From positions 1 through 43,164 of the IMG/VR virus record IMGVR_UViG_3300008266_000115: DNA of 43,164 bases; one strand, 5' to 3'. A program made the translations under genes and the position numbers. Shown piece after piece: positions 26,014-32,971 of this stretch. A model generated the notes under the pieces. The model did not search any database. It saw only the letters and a program-made list of their open reading frames with translations, and had not been told where the DNA came from. Source of the stretch: a virus. Position 1 is the first letter of the stretch. Each line of letters begins with the position of its first letter.

Positions 26014-26286
26014 TTATAGGTTTTCTTCTTGTGGTGTTTCTTCGGTTTTATTTTGGTATTTTGTATTGATAAACTTGTCTACAGACGCTATACCAAAAGC
26101 GCCTAAAGTCATAATCAAAAATGAATTGAAAATAAAATCGTTAATCAAGAGCTGTTTGCCCATGTACCCTGTAATTATATCTACTACAGCAAATATTATC
26201 ATCATTAGAAAGGACGCAAAACCAATTACAGATTTTTCATTGATGTCATTGCCATCTCTGAACAGGTTGGATAAAAAGTTTTTCAT
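26014..26286 (-). CDS. Holin, two transmembrane segments
   Basis: 90 residues with two hydrophobic helices (about 19-38, VIGFASFLMMIIFAVVDIIT, and 51-68, FIFNSFLIMTLGAFGIAS) and a charged C-terminus. It is the first gene of the lysis operon, directly before the spanins and endolysin, as expected for a holin that sets lysis timing. An ATATTTATT motif lies 72 nt upstream on the coding strand. Identification is from topology and context. Confidence 0.65.
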   Translation of the reverse strand: MKNFLSNLFRDGNDINEKSVIGFASFLMMIIFAVVDIITGYMGKQLLINDFIFNSFLIMTLGAFGIASVDKFINTKYQNKTEETPQEENL

Positions 26287-26358
26287 AGGTTAGAGGTTTA
26301 CGATGAGTTGTTACAAAAAAAATGGCTACAATGCAATTAACACTATAACCATTCCGTC

Positions 26359-26368
26359 AATAAATATG
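26359..26368 (-). promoter_or_regulatory. ATATTTAT promoter-like motif upstream of the lysis operon
   Basis: The minus strand reads CATATTTATT about 72 nt before the holin ATG, the only candidate promoter between the terminator at 26468 and the lysis genes. Confidence 0.4.
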
Positions 26369-26461
26369 CTTTGCTATCCAAAAAACACAGACTCTCCCAA
26401 ATACTCACCCGTAACTCCCAATTCGAATGTGTTTATTGGGATAGGATAACGTATAGGCCCT

Positions 26462-26486
26462 AAAAAAGGAGCTCTGGTGAGCTCCT
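26462..26486 (-). terminator. Rho-independent terminator (copy 2, identical to copy 1)
   Basis: GGAGCTC-TGGT-GAGCTCC at 26468-26485 with AAAAAA on its left; on the minus strand a 7-bp hairpin plus T-run. It ends transcription of the 26559-31503 operon before the lysis genes. Confidence 0.85.
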
Positions 26487-26502
26487 GGTGTGTCTTGGGC
26501 GC

Positions 26503-26541
26503 ATTGGTTATCAATTGGTTATAACTGATTGGTTTCCAATA
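26503..26541. repeat. Iteron-like ATTGGTT repeats (locus 1)
   Basis: ATTGGTTA occurs at 26503 and 26514, followed by AACTGATTGGTTTCCAAT at 26523-26540, which contains the inverted repeat ATTGG-TTT-CCAAT. The same 13-nt AACTGATTGGTTT recurs at 41439. No gene lies here. Confidence 0.55.
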
Positions 26542-26558
26542 CTTAAATTTTTTGGTGA

Positions 26559-27110
26559 CTATAGTCTATCCGCTAACCATCCTGCGGCATCACTCACTTT
26601 ATATATTTGTTGAATTGCTCTTTCGAGGCCTTCGTTGTCGTCTAATATAGACTGTGCCATATCACCAGCTTGTGCGTCGGAGAACTTATTGTATTTTTTA
26701 TCTTTTGATAAGTCTCTTATGAATTTGTCAAGCTTTGATTTTACGTTCCAATTTTCGGCTTCTTTACCACTAGCAGATATAGCTTTTTCTAACGCAGATT
26801 GTACGTATCCAAAATCTTCAACATAATCAGCGCTCGCTAATACTTTAGCTGATAGATCTGGTTTATCTAAAATGAAAAACCGTAACTGATTCAATCTTGG
26901 TGCTCCTGGTACTGTTTCGTATCTCACTAATACATATTTGTCACCGACTTGTAAAAATGTATTCGATATGCTCGCTCCGTAATTACCAGGGGATTTTTTT
27001 GCAGACAGCTTTTTAAAGTTTAATCCTTTACTATTTGCCCAGTTTTCTATATCAGCGCTTAACTTTGTAGATCCATAAGCCTCGTTTACTAAGTTAGTTA
27101 ACTTTATCAT
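26559..27110 (-). CDS. Unknown protein with short N-terminal LVNE motif
   Basis: 183 residues from the ATG at 27110, preferred over 27149 because the longer frame overlaps the upstream gene and a promoter-like AATATTTATT (27121-27130) sits just before 27110. The N-terminus LTNLVNEAYG resembles short capsid-targeting tags of T4-like phages (hydrophobic patch ending in x-N-E, then small residues), but V replaces the usual L/I. The rest is mixed alpha/beta with no recognised motif. It is the last gene before terminator copy 2. Confidence 0.55.
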   Translation of the reverse strand: MIKLTNLVNEAYGSTKLSADIENWANSKGLNFKKLSAKKSPGNYGASISNTFLQVGDKYVLVRYETVPGAPRLNQLRFFILDKPDLSAKVLASADYVEDFGYVQSALEKAISASGKEAENWNVKSKLDKFIRDLSKDKKYNKFSDAQAGDMAQSILDDNEGLERAIQQIYKVSDAAGWLADRL

Positions 27111-27120
27111 AAGAGTTTTT

Positions 27121-27130
27121 AATAAATATT
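27121..27130 (-). promoter_or_regulatory. ATATTTAT promoter-like motif
   Basis: The minus strand reads AATATTTATT, 10 nt before the ATG at 27110. It would give the last gene of this block its own late expression. Confidence 0.45.
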
Positions 27131-27133
27131 CAA

Positions 27134-28129
27134 TTAATACATTAGACACCTATCTTTAATGCCTTCTAAGAATTCGGGTCTATTACCTAAATTGAACTTA
27201 TCATTGAATATCCAAGTGTAAGGAATATTTTTAGTAGGACGCTTTTCTCCGTGAGATATTGCTATGTGCTTCCAAAAAAAGCAAGTTTTATCTTCTACAT
27301 TCAAGTACTTTTGTGACACCATAGGGTTCTTAGGGTGTTCAACCAGCACTTTCATCTGTCTCAACCACTCGTGCGCCTGTTTGTTTTCTGGTATAAATTC
27401 TCCCGCTGAGTTTACGCTGTACTTAACTTTACCGTTTAAGTTCTGACCATCGAATATCTGGTGAAGTCCGTCGAAGTGGCCAGTACCTCCAAATAGTATC
27501 GACTCTGGATCGACCAAGTGCGGGTAAGACATCGCTACATATCTGGCCGTGTTCTTACAGGGGTAAAGCGGGCTTCTGAACTTCTGGTGTTCTTTGAAAT
27601 ACGACTCTAACAGTTTAGCAAAGCCCATCATCGTGAACTTGGGTCTTACTCCCCTTTCTACTTCGTCCAACACGTGATACAGATCTTCAGCTGCTTGCTT
27701 GGGTCCTTCCAACACCCACTCTTTTACGTTTGTACCCTTAGGGTAATATATCTGAAACAGGTCGTTGCGAGCGTGTCTGTTCTCTTTGAAGTGTTCTCTT
27801 GTTGCTTCTATACCCCCGTCATAAAGCTTCATAAATGTGCCCCAGTGTTCGTTAGTAAAGGAGAACACAAGCGTATAGAACAGTCTCGCTTTGTTACTTA
27901 CTATCTCTTTCATGTACTCGCAGTACGGGTGTTCGTGCCAGTGTAGGCGGTGGGAGAATATCTGGTACTCATTTTTTAGTAGATCGTCCTGTCTGTCGTC
28001 GAACTTGTGACAGAACTCGAAGAACTTGTCTATGCGTTCCTCTTCGGTCCAATCCTTCATCCATGATCTTTGCGGTTTCTTTCCCTTAAAGGGTACTTCG
28101 CACGTGTTATTGTATATTATGTTGGCCAT
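27134..28129 (-). CDS. Possible DNA-base hypermodification enzyme (family uncertain)
   Basis: 331 residues, soluble, rich in aromatic residues and His. A block at about 190-235 (RSPLYPCKNTARYVAMSYPHL, then ESILFGGTGHFDGLHQIF) resembles a block in the 393-residue neighbour (RAFKFQYAAVIADIADWFP, then ESPFYYGTNAIECIEYL), suggesting two divergent members of one family. In company with an HhH glycosylase-like gene this recalls the amino acid:DNA transferase and thymidine-hypermodification proteins predicted in phages, but I cannot confirm the family by eye. It overlaps the 62-residue gene upstream by 23 bp. Confidence 0.5.
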   Translation of the reverse strand: MANIIYNNTCEVPFKGKKPQRSWMKDWTEEERIDKFFEFCHKFDDRQDDLLKNEYQIFSHRLHWHEHPYCEYMKEIVSNKARLFYTLVFSFTNEHWGTFMKLYDGGIEATREHFKENRHARNDLFQIYYPKGTNVKEWVLEGPKQAAEDLYHVLDEVERGVRPKFTMMGFAKLLESYFKEHQKFRSPLYPCKNTARYVAMSYPHLVDPESILFGGTGHFDGLHQIFDGQNLNGKVKYSVNSAGEFIPENKQAHEWLRQMKVLVEHPKNPMVSQKYLNVEDKTCFFWKHIAISHGEKRPTKNIPYTWIFNDKFNLGNRPEFLEGIKDRCLMY

Positions 28130-28295
28130 GGTTGTATTGGTTTAGAAAGTTTTTAAAAGCTGTTAGCATGCGGTCTATCGGATAAGGCCCGCTTTCCGTT
28201 TCATCCCAGAGTTGGTAATCATCTCCAGCTTGGTAATAGAATTCAACCAGTTCAGAGATCTCTACTCTGTCTTTTTTTGTTTCTGTATTGCTCAT
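28107..28295 (-). CDS. Small acidic protein, unknown function
   Basis: 62 residues, acidic, helical, no membrane segment. It overlaps both neighbours (4 bp with the upstream gene, 23 bp with the downstream one), so it is embedded in the same operon and is likely translated by coupling. Perhaps a partner subunit of one of the large proteins beside it. Confidence 0.55.
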   Translation of the reverse strand: MSNTETKKDRVEISELVEFYYQAGDDYQLWDETESGPYPIDRMLTAFKNFLNQYNHGQHNIQ

Positions 28296-29473
28296 AGTCC
28301 GTAGTATTCTTTTACTCGTTGTTTGTATTGTTCTTCTGTCATATTTAAAGACTTGATAACTTTGTCGTCTGACGGATGTTCGGTGATACCATTGAAACTC
28401 GGTACCAACCCAAGGTCTAACATAGCTTTTTGTCTTCCGTAAGGGTGATCTTTAATGCTCGAACTGTTCCAAACGTGGTCGAAGTCCAAGTGATCGTAGT
28501 CTGCACCAGGCTTAACGTAGTTCTCGATCCAACGTATGCTATCGCACGCAACGTCCTCTGCGTTGTACGGGTAGCTACCTGTGTCTTCGTATATCTTCAT
28601 CATTACTGCGTCTAAGAAGTCCTCTTTTGGCATCTTGATAGACTTGGTAGCAAGATACTCGATGCATTCGATAGCGTTTGTGCCGTAGTAGAACGGGCTC
28701 TCTCTGTTCACAAACTCAGGGAACCAATCGGCAATATCAGCGATAACAGCGGCGTACTGGAATTTGAAAGCTCTGAGGTCCCTGTCTTTGTTCCACTTAA
28801 ACATGAAGTCGCCTACTTCACGCAAGTCTTTCTTTTCTCCCTGCTCTAAAAACCTCGTAAGGTCCTCGGCCAACTGCGGTACGTATTCGCAAAGGAAGTA
28901 GTCTCCTCCACGCTTGTATCTGCCTTTGGGCTTAGGAAAGCTTGGGAACTGGTAACCTATAGACGTATAAAACGGTCTGATCGCTTGCTGAATGATCTGT
29001 ACCATTTGCGGTATGTTGTCGGCTTTGTGCATATCGAACAGAAGCGTATTGTGGTACCCTGAAGGCTTCATCGAATAGTTGATAGCGGAGCCTGTTAAAC
29101 GGTGAAACAAGAAAAGGTACATCCACTCTCGCACTCCAAACACATTGCGTTTACCAGTCCAGTTCTTAGATATGATTTCGCGCTGCTTTGACATGATACC
29201 GTCCTTCATCTTGTCCCAATACGGATGGTCCTCTGTGAAACCGTAGAAGCAGTCGTTGACAATCTGGGAGAATCCTGCGTATTTTCTTTCGACCACATCG
29301 TACAGCTCAACGTGCTTCATCAGATCGTCCTCTACGCGTGAGTCGCAGTGTCTGATCTTACCTAAATTGCACTCGGCCTGTTGTACAGTGGCCATTCTAA
29401 AGTACTTCAAAAATTCGTCGTAGTACTTGGTCATCTTTAGGTACTTGACGTTGTTCATTGCTTTTTTGTCCAT
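28292..29473 (-). CDS. Possible DNA-base hypermodification enzyme, distant relative of the 331-aa protein
   Basis: 393 residues, soluble, mostly helical, many Tyr/Phe/Trp/Asp. The segment at about 230-275 shares spacing and residues (Arg, Tyr, Ala, Pro-x2-Val, Glu-Ser, Phe/Tyr-x-Gly-Thr) with the downstream 331-residue protein. The C-terminus (DHLDFDHVWNSSSIKDHP) holds several His/Asp that could form a metal or substrate site. It starts 4 bp after the SGNH-like gene. Operon context suggests nucleic-acid base modification, but no catalytic motif is certain. Confidence 0.5.
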   Translation of the reverse strand: MDKKAMNNVKYLKMTKYYDEFLKYFRMATVQQAECNLGKIRHCDSRVEDDLMKHVELYDVVERKYAGFSQIVNDCFYGFTEDHPYWDKMKDGIMSKQREIISKNWTGKRNVFGVREWMYLFLFHRLTGSAINYSMKPSGYHNTLLFDMHKADNIPQMVQIIQQAIRPFYTSIGYQFPSFPKPKGRYKRGGDYFLCEYVPQLAEDLTRFLEQGEKKDLREVGDFMFKWNKDRDLRAFKFQYAAVIADIADWFPEFVNRESPFYYGTNAIECIEYLATKSIKMPKEDFLDAVMMKIYEDTGSYPYNAEDVACDSIRWIENYVKPGADYDHLDFDHVWNSSSIKDHPYGRQKAMLDLGLVPSFNGITEHPSDDKVIKSLNMTEEQYKQRVKEYYGL

Positions 29474-29476
29474 GTG

Positions 29477-30532
29477 TTATTGTATTCTTGTGTTTTGTTG
29501 ATCTAATTCGTAGTCCCAGTAGTGGAATTCCCTGGAGATGTGTACAGATTGTGGCCTCTCCATAACTTTGAAGTCCAATTCAGCGTTCTCGTTTTTGAAG
29601 ATCGCAGGCACTTTGTAAACGTTCCACTTGTTTCTTTCTGCAATCTCGTTGAGCTTTACGCTTATGTACTTTGCCAACGCTGAGCGCTCTTCCCAAGTTC
29701 CGAAGTACGGCATCTTTTTGTACCAACCAGTTTTGGGGATCTTTCTAGAAACGTTCTCAATAGGCAGTACTTCAGTCAACGTAACAGAATCTAGATTGAG
29801 TTCAAGCAGTTGCTGCTCTAGAGCGGCCATCATTTCGTCAATAGATTTGATTGGGTCTTGCTGTCTCATCAGATGGTGACGAACGTCTATGTTACCCATG
29901 TAAACGATGAGCTCTTTTACCCAAGGAAACACGTAAGACTTCAATCCTCTATTCAAGCAACCGTACATTGTCATACCGTCGTTCCTACACACCATCCAAC
30001 CGGGTCTGTAAGTACTGAAGCAGTGTGAGTCGCCAAACACCAACTTGTCTGTCTTTTCGATGAAGTCTACACGAGGAATAGAAGTAGCACACACGTTGTT
30101 TACCATGTCAGCTTTCTCTAACAGGCTTTTGAACTGTTCTGTGCCCGTTCTGTGGCGAACTTTAATTAAGTCACCGATCAACGGCATGTCAACGTGAAGC
30201 GAGTACATTCTAACGCCTTGCACAAATATCCTTTTAACTTGATCGTACAGTTCGTCGTTGGCGCCTCCAAAGATATTGAAAGTTCCCTTGAACTCCATAC
30301 CGTGTTCTAAAAGTATCACATCGTATTCCGACCAATCCGTTTTCTGATCGTGAATAACTGTGACGTTTGGATACCCAGCGTGCTTTAGTTGATTAGCGAT
30401 CATAGTCGGCCAACCGGCTTTATGAGAGGAGATCTGTCTGCTGATCTTACCCACAAGGGCAGAGATGCCGATCTTTACAGACTTGTCTTTTTCGTAATCT
30501 GTGAAGTAAGTGAAATTGAAATTGTTATCCAT
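29477..30532 (-). CDS. Rossmann-like plus SGNH/GDSL-like protein
   Basis: 351 residues. The N-terminal ~150 read like a Rossmann or GT-B half (KAGWPTMIANQLKHAGYPNV, then WSEYDVILLEHG). From ~165, FGDSHCFSTYRPG and, 45 residues on, VYMGNIDVRHHL match the block I (GDSx) and block III (GxxD) arrangement of SGNH hydrolases. Such enzymes act as esterases or acyltransferases, often on sugars; here the substrate could be a modified base, but that is inference from operon context. The start overlaps the upstream small gene by 8 bp. Confidence 0.5.
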   Translation of the reverse strand: MDNNFNFTYFTDYEKDKSVKIGISALVGKISRQISSHKAGWPTMIANQLKHAGYPNVTVIHDQKTDWSEYDVILLEHGMEFKGTFNIFGGANDELYDQVKRIFVQGVRMYSLHVDMPLIGDLIKVRHRTGTEQFKSLLEKADMVNNVCATSIPRVDFIEKTDKLVFGDSHCFSTYRPGWMVCRNDGMTMYGCLNRGLKSYVFPWVKELIVYMGNIDVRHHLMRQQDPIKSIDEMMAALEQQLLELNLDSVTLTEVLPIENVSRKIPKTGWYKKMPYFGTWEERSALAKYISVKLNEIAERNKWNVYKVPAIFKNENAELDFKVMERPQSVHISREFHYWDYELDQQNTRIQ

Positions 30533-30746
30533 TTTTGTTTGTTTTATTAAATAATTCGCAAAATTCAGGCGCGTATTTTTTAGCTAAGCTTAAGTAGTAC
30601 TGTTGTTTCCACTCTTCGTCTTCTCCCTCTCTTGTGCTGTGTAAACGTATTTGATCCCTCAGCCTTGCCGCCATTTCGTACCTTTCTGTGTCTATGCACC
30701 ACTGAAGCCTATCTTTAATCATTTCTATGTATCCTTCTTTAACCAT
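30525..30746 (-). CDS. Small UVR-motif protein
   Basis: 73 residues. MIKDRLQWCIDTERYEMAAR followed by LRDQIRLHS (about 9-37) fits the UVR motif of UvrB, UvrC and McsA (acidic-aromatic, EMAA, LRDxI), a helical hairpin for protein contacts. It overlaps the glycosylase-like gene upstream and the SGNH-like gene downstream by 8 bp each. Its job may be to bring a repair or modification enzyme to DNA. Confidence 0.6.
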   Translation of the reverse strand: MVKEGYIEMIKDRLQWCIDTERYEMAARLRDQIRLHSTREGEDEEWKQQYYLSLAKKYAPEFCELFNKTNKNG

Positions 30747-31503
30747 GTTGTGCTGCTTTTATTTTAATTCTTTCGAACAACGCTGTTATGTGTTTAGTGT
30801 AGATATCTTCGTTAGTAACCGATGGACTCTCTTCGTTCACCCACTCTTCTTTGCCTTTGCTTATTCCCATGATCTTGATGTTCATTGCGCCCTTCTGGTT
30901 CAACGCGATCTTCCGTGTCTTTTCTATCGCCTCCCCCATTGTCCTTGCCATGACGCAGCAGACGTAGTCTCCCAATTTGTTCCAATTGTTTATGAAGTAA
31001 CGATCGTCCTTGTAGTGAAGGTAATACACAACCATCGGTTTCCACGGAGAACTTTCCCTCTTTAACCTCTCGACCTCCTGTCTTGCCCAATCGACGTACC
31101 AGTTTAGAACGTGATCGTCAACTTCGATGTCGTACTGAAACAATTGAAACACTTTCCACGAATCTAAAGCGTACCTACCCACACCTTTCATGTCTTGTAA
31201 AACTGATATGGGAACCGAAGTACCGTATTCTTCTACTGCTTCTATCCACTGTTTGCTGAACCGCTTCCACGCCTTTGCTCTTCGGTTATAGAAGCCCAGT
31301 GTTTTTATCACCGACGCTATCTCTGATTCTTCTGCTTCTAACAACGCTTCTGCGTTTGGATACCTTTGAAAGAACTCGTGGCGAACCTGGTCGACCTGTT
31401 TGTGGCTTGTCTGGTTGAGCATGAAACACACCATTAACATTTTCCACGGATCGTCTCTGTACTCTTCTTGCCTTGTTTCGTACGGGGAAGTTTGTAGTCT
31501 CAT
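30739..31503 (-). CDS. HhH-GPD DNA glycosylase-like protein (MBD4-like)
   Basis: 254 residues. Residues ~15-145 follow the EndoIII/MBD4 fold: DPWKMLMVCFMLNQTSHKQV (18-37), IKTLGFYNRRAKAWKRFSKQW, the helix-hairpin-helix MKGVGRYALDSW, and EVDDHVLNWYVDW with the candidate catalytic aspartate. No 4Fe-4S cysteines. A further ~110 residues follow that are not part of the glycosylase fold. Such enzymes remove T or hydroxymethyl-U; related folds are also used in predicted phage thymidine hypermodification. It is the first gene of the six-gene operon after the terminator at 31571. Confidence 0.75.
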   Translation of the reverse strand: MRLQTSPYETRQEEYRDDPWKMLMVCFMLNQTSHKQVDQVRHEFFQRYPNAEALLEAEESEIASVIKTLGFYNRRAKAWKRFSKQWIEAVEEYGTSVPISVLQDMKGVGRYALDSWKVFQLFQYDIEVDDHVLNWYVDWARQEVERLKRESSPWKPMVVYYLHYKDDRYFINNWNKLGDYVCCVMARTMGEAIEKTRKIALNQKGAMNIKIMGISKGKEEWVNEESPSVTNEDIYTKHITALFERIKIKAAQHG

Positions 31504-31570
31504 AACTTTGATTGTATACTAAATTAACAAATAGTTCTCAAACAACTAAGCTTATCTTTCAAGTACAAAC

Positions 31571-31600
31571 GAAAAAAAGACCCCAAAGATAGGGTCTTTT
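31571..31600 (-). terminator. Rho-independent terminator
   Basis: AAAAGACCC (31575-31583), 8-nt loop, GGGTCTTTT (31592-31600). The minus strand continues into a T-run, so it ends the operon of the tagged proteins; the plus-strand T4 tail also allows weak bidirectional function. Confidence 0.85.
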
Positions 31601-31620
31601 ACGTATAGATTTTTGTGTTG

Positions 31621-32289
31621 TTATGCAAGTTTGTTGCGCAAGAAGTCCATAAGATCTTCGAGCTCGAAACCATCGTCAATAAGAAACTGAGCTGCAGCCA
31701 ATAGTCTGTCTCCGCCCAATCCCATAATTCGATCGTCTGTAGTACCGAAATCCTCCGTATCGTCTTCTTCCATAGCTGTACCGATCTCTTCTCTTTTTAA
31801 ACTAACACCACGTTTGTACGTTGATTCTATATCTTCTGCGTATTCGCCGTCGTTGTATTTGTCTTCGACCTTATCCAAATAGGGCTTCACAGCTGCCGCG
31901 TAAGATTCAAAATCGGGGTAAGACGCATCTCCAAAAACTTCTTGGTCTACCACTCTATCTCCGAATCCCAAATTAACCTCTCCAGCGATGCCTTCTTCTC
32001 CGTCAAAACCCGGAGTCGCGTACACAACAAGGTCTTCAGGATCTATATCGTCGTGGGTCCACATGTAAACTCCGCTCATATAATCGTAGTCAAACGTCCA
32101 AGATCCCAACTTGCTCTCTATAGCTGAACGTACCCAATCGTCTGTGTACACTTTAGAAGGCTTTTTAAGATCTTCCATAGCTGTACCCATTTCTTCGTTT
32201 ACGGGTTTAATGTCTACGTATCCACCTATGTTTTCGTTCAGTAATTTGTTCCCTTTCAAGAACCCGGTTAAGTTAAAATTGTCTTTCAT
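31621..32289 (-). CDS. Acidic protein with capsid-targeting-like N-terminus
   Basis: 222 residues, acidic. The N-terminus FNLTGFLKGNKLLNE (5-19) matches the next protein's N-terminus and resembles the capsid-targeting peptides of T4 internal proteins, which are cut by prohead protease gp21 after (L/I)xE; LNE (17-19) fits. The motif EEMGTAMED (32-40) is repeated as EEIGTAMEE (167-175). The likely role is an internal head protein ejected with DNA; function after delivery unknown. It follows its sister gene by 10 bp and ends in the terminator at 31571. Confidence 0.62.
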   Translation of the reverse strand: MKDNFNLTGFLKGNKLLNENIGGYVDIKPVNEEMGTAMEDLKKPSKVYTDDWVRSAIESKLGSWTFDYDYMSGVYMWTHDDIDPEDLVVYATPGFDGEEGIAGEVNLGFGDRVVDQEVFGDASYPDFESYAAAVKPYLDKVEDKYNDGEYAEDIESTYKRGVSLKREEIGTAMEEDDTEDFGTTDDRIMGLGGDRLLAAAQFLIDDGFELEDLMDFLRNKLA

Positions 32290-32299
32290 TTTTTATTTA

Positions 32300-32719
32300 T
32301 TATCTGTTTACTGATTTTATGAAATTATCGTAATCGCCGTCATCATCCATATCACCACCGGCTCCGTATTTACTTACATGATTGTTTGTAATTTCGTCTT
32401 GAACCATAGCGTTAACTAGATTCTTAAACGCCACAGCTGTTTTATCTGTATAGAAACCAGGTTCTTCTGGGCTCATTCTTGCGCTAGTAGTCATATATGC
32501 ACCTATGAAAGCGGCCGCTTCGCTTAAGCAGTCTAATAAGTTCTGACCGTTCCCCCCTTTGACAAAACATTTTTCAGCAGCAGCCTTTAAATAAGAAGAC
32601 AGTTCATTATCAGTCGCCTCTTTTAGGCTTTCTTGATCTTCTCCCATTGATGCACCAAGATTCTCGTTTAACAAAGCGTTCTTCTTTAAGTATCCCTGTA
32701 AGTTAAATTTATCTGCCAT
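32300..32719 (-). CDS. Protein with capsid-targeting-like N-terminus, sister of the 222-aa protein
   Basis: 139 residues. The N-terminus FNLQGYLKKNALLNE (5-19) aligns residue for residue with the neighbouring 222-residue protein and ends in LNE, the cut site expected for a T4-type prohead protease. NENLGASMGED follows, matching the neighbour's GTAM motif. The remainder is helical (about 38-75) with an acidic Asp/Gly tail. Preceded by an ATATTTATA motif. Probably packaged inside the capsid. Confidence 0.62.
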   Translation of the reverse strand: MADKFNLQGYLKKNALLNENLGASMGEDQESLKEATDNELSSYLKAAAEKCFVKGGNGQNLLDCLSEAAAFIGAYMTTSARMSPEEPGFYTDKTAVAFKNLVNAMVQDEITNNHVSKYGAGGDMDDDGDYDNFIKSVNR

Positions 32720-32735
32720 TTTGTTTCTGTTTATC

Positions 32736-32744
32736 TATAAATAT
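32736..32744 (-). promoter_or_regulatory. ATATTTATA promoter-like motif
   Basis: The minus strand reads ATATTTATA, 16 nt before the ATG at 32719, at the head of the two tagged-protein genes. It overlaps the end of the upstream gene. Confidence 0.45.
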
Positions 32745-32959
32745 CACCAATCGAGTAAAGGTTCGCCGTCCACTACAACTCTTACTATTTTTCCCCTAAC
32801 TTCGTCGTTGTTCAGCGATTTAATGTACGCCTTTGGGCTTTTGATCTTGTTGTAACTTAACACGTCTCCGTTTTCGAATTCAACGCTCACCGTGTGTCCG
32901 CCCGGTTTCAAAGACAGCGGATTAGTTCTGTACTTGTCTTTTACATAAAACTTTGCCAT
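32744..32959 (-). CDS. Small beta-rich protein, unknown function
   Basis: 71 residues with alternating strands (TVSVEFENGDVLSYNKI, then GKIVRVVVDGEPL), suggesting a small barrel. It lies 12 bp after thymidylate synthase and 25 bp before the next gene. No family recognised. Its codon use looks like the phage genes rather than like thymidylate synthase. Confidence 0.6.
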   Translation of the reverse strand: MAKFYVKDKYRTNPLSLKPGGHTVSVEFENGDVLSYNKIKSPKAYIKSLNNDEVRGKIVRVVVDGEPLLDW

Positions 32960-32971
32960 AACTATTATTTT

